Below are positions 17,050-24,411 of a stretch of 64,000 nt of DNA, one piece after another. Each line of letters opens with the position of its first letter. Position 1 is the stretch's first letter. Location: the NCBI RefSeq assembly GCF_001021975.1, contig NZ_CP009928.1:1612001-1676000 (forward strand), in the 5' to 3' direction. The DNA comes from Chryseobacterium gallinarum. GTDB lineage: Bacteria > Bacteroidota > Bacteroidia > Flavobacteriales > Weeksellaceae. The notes below the pieces were generated by a model that was not told the origin of the DNA, made no database searches, and saw only the letters and a program-made list of their open reading frames with translations. The position numbers were made by a program, and so were the translations under genes.

Positions 17050-18408
17050 ATGAACAATTTACAAACATATCAGACTTTTTATTTCGTCGGTATCGGAGGT
17101 ATCGGAATGAGTGCCCTGGCGCGCTATTTCAACGCCTCCGGAAAAAAGGTATTGGGCTATGATAAAACCAATACAAAACTTACCCAAAACCTGATGGAAG
17201 AAGGAATTGATATTGTTTTCGAAGATCTTATTGATGAGAAAATAACTTCCCTTCAAAAAGAAAATACATTGGTAATCTATACTCCTGCGATTAAAACCCT
17301 GGATATTTTAGATTATTTTAATCAAAATCAATTCGATGTTCTCAAAAGAGCAAAAGTTTTAGGACTGATCACAGAAAATACAGATTGTATAGCTGTAGCA
17401 GGAACCCATGGGAAAACGACTACATCTACCCTGATTTCCCATTTATGTAAAGAAGCAGATTTACCGTTTTCATGCTTTTTAGGAGGAATTTCTGAAAATT
17501 TCAGATCCAACTTCCTGTATAACGGCTCTGTCTATTCAGTGGTAGAGGCTGATGAATACGACAGAAGCTTCCTGAACCTTTCCCCCGATTGGGCTGTTGT
17601 TACATCTACAGATGCTGACCATTTGGATATTTATGGTGACAAAAACCATATTGAAGAAGGCTTCAGACAATTTGCAGCCCTGGTTCCGGAAGACAAAAAG
17701 CTGTTTGTAAGAAAAGGAGTGGAAATCGGCAGAGGACATCAAACCTATGCTGTAAATGAAAAAGCAGACTATTACTCTGACAACCTGCGTATGGATCATG
17801 ATAAAATCTATTTTGACTTCCACACCCCAACAGAGACCGTAAAAGATTTGGTATGGGAAATTCCTGGTATCCACAATGTGGAAAATGCTACCGTAGCATT
17901 GGCTATCCTTCACAATTTAGGTGCAGATTTTGATACGCTGAAAAAGGCCATTGCCAATTTTAAGGGAATTAAAAGAAGATATACCAAACACATTTATCCT
18001 AACGGTAAAATTTATATTGATGACTATGCCCATCATCCCACAGAAATCAATGCTGTAATGGGCTCTATTAAAACATTTTACCCGGATAAAAAACTATTGG
18101 TTGTCTTCCAGCCACATCTCTTCAGCAGAACAAGGGACTTTGCCGATGGATTTGCTGAAAGCTTAAGTCACTCTGATGAATTGATTCTACTGGATATTTA
18201 TCCGGCAAGAGAACTTCAGCAGAATTTTGAAGGAATCACTTCAAACTGGCTGCTTGAAAAAGTGAATTTAGAGAAAAAAGAAGTATCCGCGTTAGCTGAT
18301 GCTTTTGAAAGAATAAAAGAAAAAGATTTTGACATCCTCCTTACAGTAGGCGCAGGAAATATAGACACTCTATATGACCCTGTCTGTGAATGGCTGGATA
18401 AATTGTAA
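17050..18408 (+). CDS. murC: UDP-MurNAc:L-alanine ligase MurC
   Basis: MurC starts the stem peptide by adding L-Ala to UDP-MurNAc. The 452-residue protein has the N-terminal VGIGGIGMSALARYF, the ATP-binding VAGTHGKTTTSTLI (about 115-128), VEADEYDRSF, TSTDADHLD, IDDYAHHPTEI and FQPHLFSRT motifs. It is a standard MurC in length and content. It lies between two spacers with family-C repeats. No ddl or murF follows it in this window, so those enzymes must be encoded elsewhere. Confidence 0.97.
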   Translation: MNNLQTYQTFYFVGIGGIGMSALARYFNASGKKVLGYDKTNTKLTQNLMEEGIDIVFEDLIDEKITSLQKENTLVIYTPAIKTLDILDYFNQNQFDVLKRAKVLGLITENTDCIAVAGTHGKTTTSTLISHLCKEADLPFSCFLGGISENFRSNFLYNGSVYSVVEADEYDRSFLNLSPDWAVVTSTDADHLDIYGDKNHIEEGFRQFAALVPEDKKLFVRKGVEIGRGHQTYAVNEKADYYSDNLRMDHDKIYFDFHTPTETVKDLVWEIPGIHNVENATVALAILHNLGADFDTLKKAIANFKGIKRRYTKHIYPNGKIYIDDYAHHPTEINAVMGSIKTFYPDKKLLVVFQPHLFSRTRDFADGFAESLSHSDELILLDIYPARELQQNFEGITSNWLLEKVNLEKKEVSALADAFERIKEKDFDILLTVGAGNIDTLYDPVCEWLDKL

Positions 18409-18410
18409 AA

Positions 18411-18462
18411 GGTATTTGCGTATTCTTGAATACATGCTACATCAATACATGAATACAAAAAA
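18411..18462 (+). repeat. Intergenic element family C, copy 2 (murC-ftsQ spacer)
   Basis: GTATTCTTGAATACATGCTACAT and ATCAATACATGAATACAA match the family-C words of the murG-murC spacer; GTATTC/GAATAC form a small stem. Confidence 0.65.
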
Positions 18463-18464
18463 GT

Positions 18465-19439
18465 ATGAAAAATAAGTACAGAATATTAAAAATTGTTGTC
18501 ACCGTAATTATCCTGGGGTTGTTACTGAGCTTCTCATTGAAGAGGTTCAGCCGCCAGTCTATTACAGACGATAAAATTTCTGTAAGAATGAATGAAAAAA
18601 ACCCGGTTTATTTTGTTGATGAAAAAGATATCAGAGAAATAGTTAAAAAAGAGAACCCCTCAGGAAAAGTGGGAGATCTCAATATCCCTGCATTAGAGAA
18701 AAAAATAAACGCGCTTCCGGCAGTTGATAGTGCCAATGTCTATCTGAACCTGAACGGTAATCTCAATCTGGATATCAAACAGAGGGTTCCCATTTTCAGG
18801 CTCAATAAGGATGGTAAAGATTTTTATGTAGATGAGAAAGGTATTGAATTTCCGATTTCGAGAACTTACTCCCATCCGTGTATGCTGGTAACGGGAAATG
18901 TACAGCCCGATGAGTATCAAAAACTGGCAGAACTGGTTGAAAAGATTGATAAAGATGATTTTAGCAAGAAATATTTCATCGGAATTTCAAAATATAAAGA
19001 CAGCTACAGTCTTCTGACAAGTGAGGGAAATTACAGAGTGGAGATAGGAGATTTGGACAATATTGACTTTAAAGTAAAAGGATTTAAAACTTTTGTGGAA
19101 AAATACCTGGTATATCAGGATCCACAAAAATACAGCATGGTGTCTGTAAAATACCAGAACCAGATTGTAACCACCTTAAATCCCTATTTCAAAGAAAATG
19201 ACAGTCTTTTAAAAGCTGGAAAGCTTGAGCTGGCAAAAGCCCCGTCTCTTGCTGCAGCTAAAAAAACGGAAATCAAACCAAAAGCAGCAGAACCAAAGAA
19301 AACGGGCTCCACAGCGGTAAAACCGAAAGAAAGCACTAAACCAAAAACACAATCTAAAGAAACGAAAAAAACAGAGAAAAAAGCACCGGTTCCGGCACAG
19401 TCCAGGCCGAAACCAAAACCCAAAGTAAAAATAGAATAA
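18465..19439 (+). CDS. ftsQ: Cell division protein FtsQ
   Basis: FtsQ is the bitopic scaffold linking early and late division proteins. The 324-residue product has one membrane segment (about residues 7-24, ILKIVVTVIILGLLLSFSL), then a POTRA-like region (about 45-115, VDEKDIREIVKK ... IKQRVPIFRL) and a FtsQ beta domain with DFYVDEKGIEFPIS. From about residue 255 to the end it carries a tail made almost only of Lys, Pro, Ala, Thr and Ser, a low-complexity periplasmic extension absent from enterobacterial FtsQ. Position between murC and ftsA supports the call. Confidence 0.93.
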   Translation: MKNKYRILKIVVTVIILGLLLSFSLKRFSRQSITDDKISVRMNEKNPVYFVDEKDIREIVKKENPSGKVGDLNIPALEKKINALPAVDSANVYLNLNGNLNLDIKQRVPIFRLNKDGKDFYVDEKGIEFPISRTYSHPCMLVTGNVQPDEYQKLAELVEKIDKDDFSKKYFIGISKYKDSYSLLTSEGNYRVEIGDLDNIDFKVKGFKTFVEKYLVYQDPQKYSMVSVKYQNQIVTTLNPYFKENDSLLKAGKLELAKAPSLAAAKKTEIKPKAAEPKKTGSTAVKPKESTKPKTQSKETKKTEKKAPVPAQSRPKPKPKVKIE

Positions 19440-19444
19440 GAAAA

Positions 19445-19489
19445 AGTCCTTAAGGGATGATTTAGCACAAAACAGGATATAGTCCTGAT
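19445..19489 (+). repeat. Intergenic element family A, copy 3 (ftsQ-ftsA spacer)
   Basis: A diverged copy: AGTCCTTAAGGGATGATT, TTAGCACAAAA, then CAGGATATAGTCCTG with a clear second stem. Base changes between copies fall mostly in loops or unpaired parts. Confidence 0.7.
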
Positions 19490-19530
19490 TATGGAAAAAG
19501 TAGAAAAAAAAATCAAATCGATATAAACAA

Positions 19531-20916
19531 ATGGAAAATCAAGAGTATTCAGTAGGTCTGGACATCGGGACAACAAAGATAGTCGCGATTGTCGGAAGAA
19601 GGAATGCACACGGGAAAATAGAAGTTCTCGGTGTAGGTAAAGCTAAAAGTCTTGGTGTTCATAAAGGTATTGTGAATAATATTTCACAGACCATTAATTC
19701 AATCAAGGCTGCAGTATCCGAGGCACAATCCAGTGCCGGAGTTCCTATCCGCAAAGTAACGGTAGGTATTGCTGGAAAACACATCCGTTCTCTGCAGCAC
19801 TCCGATTATATTATGCGTGAACATCCTGACAAATTTATTACGGATGATGACATCGAAGCATTAAAAGATCAGGTAAAAAAGCTGGTGATGCTTCCGGGCG
19901 AAGAAATCATTCACGTGCTTCCTCAGGAATATAAAGTAGACTCCGAAGGAGAAATCCAGGAGCCTGTCGGAATGCATGGAAAACGTTTAGAGGCGAATTT
20001 CCACGTAGTAGTCGGACAAATGGGAAGCATCAGAAATATTGCAAGGTGTGTACGGGAAGCTGGATTAGAAATGGAAGCCCTTACTTTAGAGCCATTAGCC
20101 TCTTCAGAAGCAGTGCTTACCAAGGAAGAAAAAGAAGCAGGTGTAGCCATTGTCGACATTGGAGGTGGTACTACCGATATTGCTATATTTAAAGATAATA
20201 TCATCCGTCACACCTGTGTTATTCCATATGGAGGCGGAATCATTACGGAAGATATCAAAGAAGGATGTTCCATTATTGAGAAACATGCCGAACAATTAAA
20301 AGTAAAATTCGGATCCGCTGTGCCGGAATTGGAAAAAGACAGTACTTTTGTAACCATTCCCGGCCTTCACGGAAGGCCAGACAAAGAAATTTCTTTAAAA
20401 ACTTTAGCACAGATTATTAATGCAAGAGTAGAAGAAGTTCTGGAAATGGTTAACACTGAGTTAAAAGCTTACGGTGCTTTTGAGCAAAAGAAAAAGCTGA
20501 TTGCCGGAATTGTTTTAACCGGTGGTGGCTCCAATTTAAAGCATCTTCGCCAGTTGGCCAACTATACAACAGGCTTTGACAGCAGAATCGGTTTTGCGAA
20601 TGAATATATCGCCAATGATAAAAATCAGTACCTGAAAGGCCCTGAATTTGCTACGTCTATTGGGTTACTGATGGAAAGTTTAAAGATCAGAGACAAAAAA
20701 CAGGCAGCTGATGAAGTGGAAGAAGCTGTAAACGAGCCCACTAAACCTGAGGCAGCATCTGTACAAGCAGAAAGCGCCCAGCCGGTTCAGCAGCAGGCAA
20801 CACCCGTTCTGGAACAACCTGCAGCCAATGAGCAACGTGAAAACAGAAAAGCGAAATTGACTTTCGGGCAATCGCTTATGGAAAAAGTAAAAAAATTCTT
20901 TGAAGAAGTAGAGTAA
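19531..20916 (+). CDS. ftsA: Cell division protein FtsA
   Basis: FtsA is the actin-like ATPase that tethers FtsZ to the membrane. The 461-residue protein has the phosphate-1 motif GLDIGTTKIVAIVG (about 9-22), the phosphate-2 motif VDIGGGTTDIAIF, and the adenosine motif region GIVLTGGGSNLKHL. After a Glu/Ala/Gln-rich linker (about 395-440) it ends with a candidate membrane-binding amphipathic helix (FGQSLMEKVKKFFEEVE). The linker is longer than in E. coli FtsA. It directly precedes ftsZ across a family-B repeat spacer. Confidence 0.97.
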   Translation: MENQEYSVGLDIGTTKIVAIVGRRNAHGKIEVLGVGKAKSLGVHKGIVNNISQTINSIKAAVSEAQSSAGVPIRKVTVGIAGKHIRSLQHSDYIMREHPDKFITDDDIEALKDQVKKLVMLPGEEIIHVLPQEYKVDSEGEIQEPVGMHGKRLEANFHVVVGQMGSIRNIARCVREAGLEMEALTLEPLASSEAVLTKEEKEAGVAIVDIGGGTTDIAIFKDNIIRHTCVIPYGGGIITEDIKEGCSIIEKHAEQLKVKFGSAVPELEKDSTFVTIPGLHGRPDKEISLKTLAQIINARVEEVLEMVNTELKAYGAFEQKKKLIAGIVLTGGGSNLKHLRQLANYTTGFDSRIGFANEYIANDKNQYLKGPEFATSIGLLMESLKIRDKKQAADEVEEAVNEPTKPEAASVQAESAQPVQQQATPVLEQPAANEQRENRKAKLTFGQSLMEKVKKFFEEVE

Positions 20917-20921
20917 ATTAT

Positions 20922-20994
20922 AAATGATGAATGATAAGCGATAAACGATTTTTTCCTTATCAATTATCATTAATCAATTATCAATTATAAAAAG
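20922..20994 (+). repeat. Intergenic element family B, copy 2 (ftsA-ftsZ spacer)
   Basis: Left part 20922-20949 matches 7897-7924 at 25 of 28 bases. The right part carries two ATCAATTAT words complementary to the ATGATAA-type words on the left, so an imperfect hairpin is possible. Confidence 0.75.
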
Positions 20995-21001
20995 TATAGT
21001 T

Positions 21002-22906
21002 ATGGAAAATATAGGTACACAAGGATTTTCATTTGACCTACCAAAGGGGAATTCATCCATTATAAAAGTAATCGGTGTAGGAGGTGGTGGAAACAACGCA
21101 CTAAAGCACATGTATGAAAAGGGTATTCACGGGGTAGACTTCGTAATTTGTAATACGGATGCCCAAACACTGGATAATAACCCTGTTGCCAATAAAGTTC
21201 AGCTGGGAACTTCCATTACGGAAGGTCTTGGTGCCGGAGCAGATCCTGAAGTAGGTGAAAAATCAGCTATCGAAAGTATTGAAGATATCAAGGCCGCCAT
21301 GGGCCAGAACACGAAAATGGTGTTCATCACCGCCGGAATGGGTGGTGGTACCGGTACCGGGGCTGCACCCGTTATTGCTAAAGTAGCAAAAGACATGGGA
21401 ATACTGACCGTAGGTATTGTTACCGTCCCTTTTAGCTTTGAAGGGAAAAGAAGGCTTGAGCAGGCTGAAAACGGTCTTGACAAATTAAGAAATAATGTTG
21501 ACTCGTTAATTGTCATCAACAATGATAAACTAAGACAGCAATTTGGGAACCTTGGTTTCAAACAGGGGTTTTCAAAAGCCGATGAAGTGCTTACCAATGC
21601 AGCTAAAGGAATGGCAGAGGTGATTACAGGTTACTTTGATGTAAATATTGACTTCAGGGATGCCAAATCTGTCCTTCAGAACTCTGGTACTGCCTTAATG
21701 TCTACTGGTATTGCTTCAGGTGAAAACAAAGCAGAAGAAGCCGTAAGAAAGGCATTGGATTCCCCGCTACTGAATGATAACAAGATTACAGGAGCGAAAA
21801 ACGTTCTATTGCTGATCAGAAGTGGTGCGGAAGAAGTTACCATGGACGAGATCGGAGTGATCATGGACCACATTCAAAAAGAAGCCGGAAATACAGCCGA
21901 CATCATTTTCGGGGTAGGTGCAGACGAAGAATTAGGAGATGCTGTAAGTGTTCTTGTTATCGCTACAGGGTTTTCCAATGAGAACAAAAAGTTTGCAGGC
22001 CCTACGGAAAAGATCAGAATCAGCCTTAATGACAGTTTTGATGCGCCCAAAAATTCACCTTTTAAAACGAGGGAAGAAAGAGAGGCCACTTCTGAAACAA
22101 CACACGATTTCGGAGGCAAAAATCTTTTCAGATTAGATGACGAAGATCACGATACCCCGTTCAATGTGACATCTACTGAAAAAAAAATGATTATTGAGGA
22201 AGAAATCAAAACAGAAATCAAATTCTTTGATAAAGAAGAAGATACCCTGAACAGCCCGGAGCAAAACTGGAGAAATGGCGAAGAAAATGAACATGATGCC
22301 TATAGTTTGTTTACTATTGATGAAGAATCAGAAGATCCAAACGACCTGGAAATCCAGTCTTTCAAATTTGATTTTGAAAACAAAAAAGAAGAGCCTCAAT
22401 CCGGAACACCTCTGAATAATTCTTTTTCAGAAGAGAAACCTGTTGAATTCAACTTCTTCGTGAATGAGCCATCCAGAAATCAGCCTAAAACAGATTTCGG
22501 ACAGCCTAAGGCTGAATTCAATGCTCCCGCAAGTGTAGTCGCTGAACCTGCTGCAAAAATGGAAACTTTCTATCAAAAACAGGAGGAACCAAAGGCAGAA
22601 GCAAAGCCTGCTGCTGAAAGCAAAGTGGAAACACCCAAGCCTGAAGAATCAGAATTCACTTTTGTGAATAAAACAGTGGACCAGGACAGAGTAATCGAAA
22701 GAAGAAATAAACTAAAAGAATTCAATTCCCGCTACCAAAGCTTTGATAGTACAAGCGAATTTGAATCTATTCCTGCTTTCAAAAGAAAAAATATTTCGAT
22801 CGATGGAAACAATGCATCAGACCAGAATATCAATACATACCTGTCTGATAACAACGGTTCTATGCAGATCAGAGAAAACAGGTTTTTAAATAAAGATGTA
22901 GATTAA
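21002..22906 (+). CDS. ftsZ: Cell division protein FtsZ
   Basis: FtsZ is the tubulin-like GTPase of the division ring. The 634-residue protein has the GTP-binding core with VGGGGNNAL, the tubulin signature GMGGGTGTGAAP (about 111-122), NNDKLRQQFG and DINIDFRDA-like T7 region (NIDFRDAKSVL). After about residue 320 comes a very long acidic, Gln/Pro-rich linker of about 270 residues, then a conserved-peptide candidate IPAFKRK (about 591-597), and unusually a further tail of about 37 residues (to NRFLNKDVD). It is the last dcw gene proper. Confidence 0.97.
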   Translation: MENIGTQGFSFDLPKGNSSIIKVIGVGGGGNNALKHMYEKGIHGVDFVICNTDAQTLDNNPVANKVQLGTSITEGLGAGADPEVGEKSAIESIEDIKAAMGQNTKMVFITAGMGGGTGTGAAPVIAKVAKDMGILTVGIVTVPFSFEGKRRLEQAENGLDKLRNNVDSLIVINNDKLRQQFGNLGFKQGFSKADEVLTNAAKGMAEVITGYFDVNIDFRDAKSVLQNSGTALMSTGIASGENKAEEAVRKALDSPLLNDNKITGAKNVLLLIRSGAEEVTMDEIGVIMDHIQKEAGNTADIIFGVGADEELGDAVSVLVIATGFSNENKKFAGPTEKIRISLNDSFDAPKNSPFKTREEREATSETTHDFGGKNLFRLDDEDHDTPFNVTSTEKKMIIEEEIKTEIKFFDKEEDTLNSPEQNWRNGEENEHDAYSLFTIDEESEDPNDLEIQSFKFDFENKKEEPQSGTPLNNSFSEEKPVEFNFFVNEPSRNQPKTDFGQPKAEFNAPASVVAEPAAKMETFYQKQEEPKAEAKPAAESKVETPKPEESEFTFVNKTVDQDRVIERRNKLKEFNSRYQSFDSTSEFESIPAFKRKNISIDGNNASDQNINTYLSDNNGSMQIRENRFLNKDVD

Positions 22907-22908
22907 CA

Positions 22909-22994
22909 CTATAAGCTATACGCAGTAAGCTACAGGCTATTACAGCCGAATGAAAACGCTTACTGCTTATTGCCTAAAGCCTAAAGCCCAAACC
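22909..22994 (+). repeat. Intergenic element family D, copy 2 (ftsZ-yqeY spacer)
   Basis: ATAAGCTATACGCAGTAAGC on the left pairs with GCTTACTGCTTAT on the right (GCAGTAAGC / GCTTACTGC is an exact 9-bp stem), followed by tandem CCTAAAGCCTAAAGCC. The longest frame for the next gene translates this repeat. Confidence 0.7.
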
Positions 22995-23441
22995 ATGAGT
23001 TTAGAAAATACAATAAACGAAGCTATAAAAACAGCAATGAGAGCTAAAGACAAAGTGGCTTTGGATTCTCTGCGTGCTGTAAAATCCCAGATATTGCTGC
23101 TTAAAACTGAGGCTGTAGGAGCTGAAGTAACTGCAGAACAGGAAATTGCTATTCTTCAGAGAATGGTAAAACAGCGTAAGGATTCTTACGACCAGTTTAC
23201 AGCACAGGGAAGAAATGACCTTGCTGAAGTAGAAGATGCTCAAATGAAAGTTATTGAGCAGTTTTTACCAAAACAGCTTTCTGCTGAAGAACTGGAAACA
23301 GAAATTAAAAACATTATTTCTGAAACCGGAGCTGAATCTATCAAAGATTTAGGGAAGGTAATGGGAGTGGCATCAAAAGCATTAGCCGGAAAATCTGACG
23401 GAAAAAGTATTTCCGAAATGGCTAAAAAGCTCCTTTCTTAA
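22995..23441 (+). CDS. GatB/YqeY domain-containing protein
   Basis: The 148-residue product is a stand-alone YqeY protein, related to the helical tail domain of the amidotransferase subunit GatB: it begins MSLENTINEAIKTAMRAKDKVALDSLRAVKS, has ILQRMVKQRKDSYDQF in the middle, and ends with a helical domain containing GKVMGVASKALAGKSDGKSISEMAKKLL. The role of free YqeY proteins is not settled; a tRNA-related or protein-modifying function is suggested by the GatB homology. I chose ATG 22995; the 15 extra codons of the frame from 22950 are translated family-D repeat. A very strong terminator follows. Confidence 0.9.
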   Translation: MSLENTINEAIKTAMRAKDKVALDSLRAVKSQILLLKTEAVGAEVTAEQEIAILQRMVKQRKDSYDQFTAQGRNDLAEVEDAQMKVIEQFLPKQLSAEELETEIKNIISETGAESIKDLGKVMGVASKALAGKSDGKSISEMAKKLLS

Positions 23442-23541
23442 AACGTGACGTGCATTTGAATTCAGAGTAATTCTGAAACCATATAGCCCGCTTCACACCA
23501 TAACTATAGGATATTCAACCTTTGCATATCGATTTGATTAA

Positions 23542-23572
23542 GAATCCCGGGACTTTTCAAGTCCCGGGATTC
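23542..23572 (+). terminator. Strong terminator at the end of the dcw cluster
   Basis: A perfect 14-bp stem GAATCCCGGGACTT / AAGTCCCGGGATTC with a 3-base loop, followed by a T-rich stretch, 100 bases after the YqeY gene. Confidence 0.88.
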
Positions 23573-23843
23573 ATTTTCTCTTAATCTAAAAATCCCTTTT
23601 TAAAGCTCAATACTTCTTTGAAAAAGAGATCAATAATCTGTCATCATGGCGACAAAATAAGTGATTCTTCAGTTGAGGGAAAGTTATAAATGTTTTTTCA
23701 TGGTCGCTTGTTTTTCAGAATCATTTCAAATTTAATAAAAATATTTTATTATACATAATTTTAATTCACCTTTTTTAGAATATTATTGAAATATTAATAT
23801 TACATTAATTTTATATGACTAATCCATTGATAGTTATTATATA
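23573..23843. other. Non-coding A/T-rich stretch
   Basis: The stretch between the dcw terminator and the bacilliredoxin promoter holds no credible gene; the longest ATG-started frame I see is about 22 codons. It becomes very A/T-rich towards the promoter, as expected for an upstream promoter region. Confidence 0.6.
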
Positions 23844-23874
23844 TTGAAGAAACGTAAAGAATTGTTTAACTTTG
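23844..23874 (+). promoter_or_regulatory. Promoter of the bacilliredoxin gene
   Basis: TTG at 23844-23846 and TAACTTTG at 23867-23874 with a 20-base spacer match the Bacteroidota -33/-7 consensus. The expected start is near 23879, giving a leader of about 18 bases. Confidence 0.8.
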
Positions 23875-23896
23875 TACAGATAAAAAAACAAAATAT

Positions 23897-24307
23897 ATGT
23901 ATCCAACAGATTTAGTAATGCCTATGAAGGCTGAGCTTACAGATAAAGGGTTTCAGGATTTAACGACTCCTTCTCAGGTGGAAGAAGCCTTAAAGCAGTC
24001 AGGAACCACACTACTGGTAATCAATTCCGTATGCGGATGTGCAGCAGGAGCAGCAAGACCAGGAGTAGTATATTCTTTAACAGGAGATAAAAAACCGGAT
24101 CATTTGACTACTGTTTTTGCAGGATTTGACACAGAAGCTGTAGCAGAGGCCAGAAAACACCTTGCTCCTTTCCCGCCAAGCTCTCCATGTGTAGCTCTTT
24201 TCAAAGACGGAGAACTGGTTCATATGCTGGAAAGACATCACATCGAAGGAAACCCTGCAGGTGCTATTGCAGCAAACCTTCAGGCAGCTTACGATGAATA
24301 TTGCTAA
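23897..24307 (+). CDS. BrxA/BrxB-family bacilliredoxin
   Basis: Bacilliredoxins (YphP/YqiW family) remove bacillithiol from S-bacillithiolated proteins during oxidative stress. The 136-residue protein has the CGC active site at residues 46-48 in VINSVCGCAAGAARPG, the usual PPSSPCVALFKDGELVHMLERH segment, and a C-terminal YDEYC. The thioredoxin-like fold and length match. It is a single-gene transcript with a near-consensus promoter and its own terminator. Its presence hints that the organism makes bacillithiol, which is known for some Flavobacteriia; biosynthesis genes are not in this window. Confidence 0.93.
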   Translation: MYPTDLVMPMKAELTDKGFQDLTTPSQVEEALKQSGTTLLVINSVCGCAAGAARPGVVYSLTGDKKPDHLTTVFAGFDTEAVAEARKHLAPFPPSSPCVALFKDGELVHMLERHHIEGNPAGAIAANLQAAYDEYC

Positions 24308-24328
24308 AAAACAATAAATCTAATGCAC

Positions 24329-24353
24329 AACCGTTACAAAATTTGTAACGGTT
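24329..24353 (+). terminator. Terminator after the bacilliredoxin gene
   Basis: Stem AACCGTTACAAA / TTTGTAACGGTT followed by TTTTT, 21 bases after the stop. Confidence 0.85.
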
Positions 24354-24398
24354 TTTTTATTTAATACGATAAAAATTCTCTGAAAATTCAAATATCAT

Positions 24399-24406
24399 TA
24401 TATTTG
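24399..24406 (+). promoter_or_regulatory. -7 box of the GH3-family gene (TATATTTG)
   Basis: TATATTTG is a perfect TAnnTTTG box ending 5 bases before the ATG at 24412, so the transcript is predicted to be leaderless or to have a 1-2 base leader. No clear TTG at -33. Confidence 0.65.
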
Positions 24407-24411
24407 TTGGA

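Noticed and set aside
7897..22994. Intergenic repeats as a CRISPR array
   Set aside because: Copies are kilobases apart, one per spacer, without regular repeat-spacer periodicity or cas genes.
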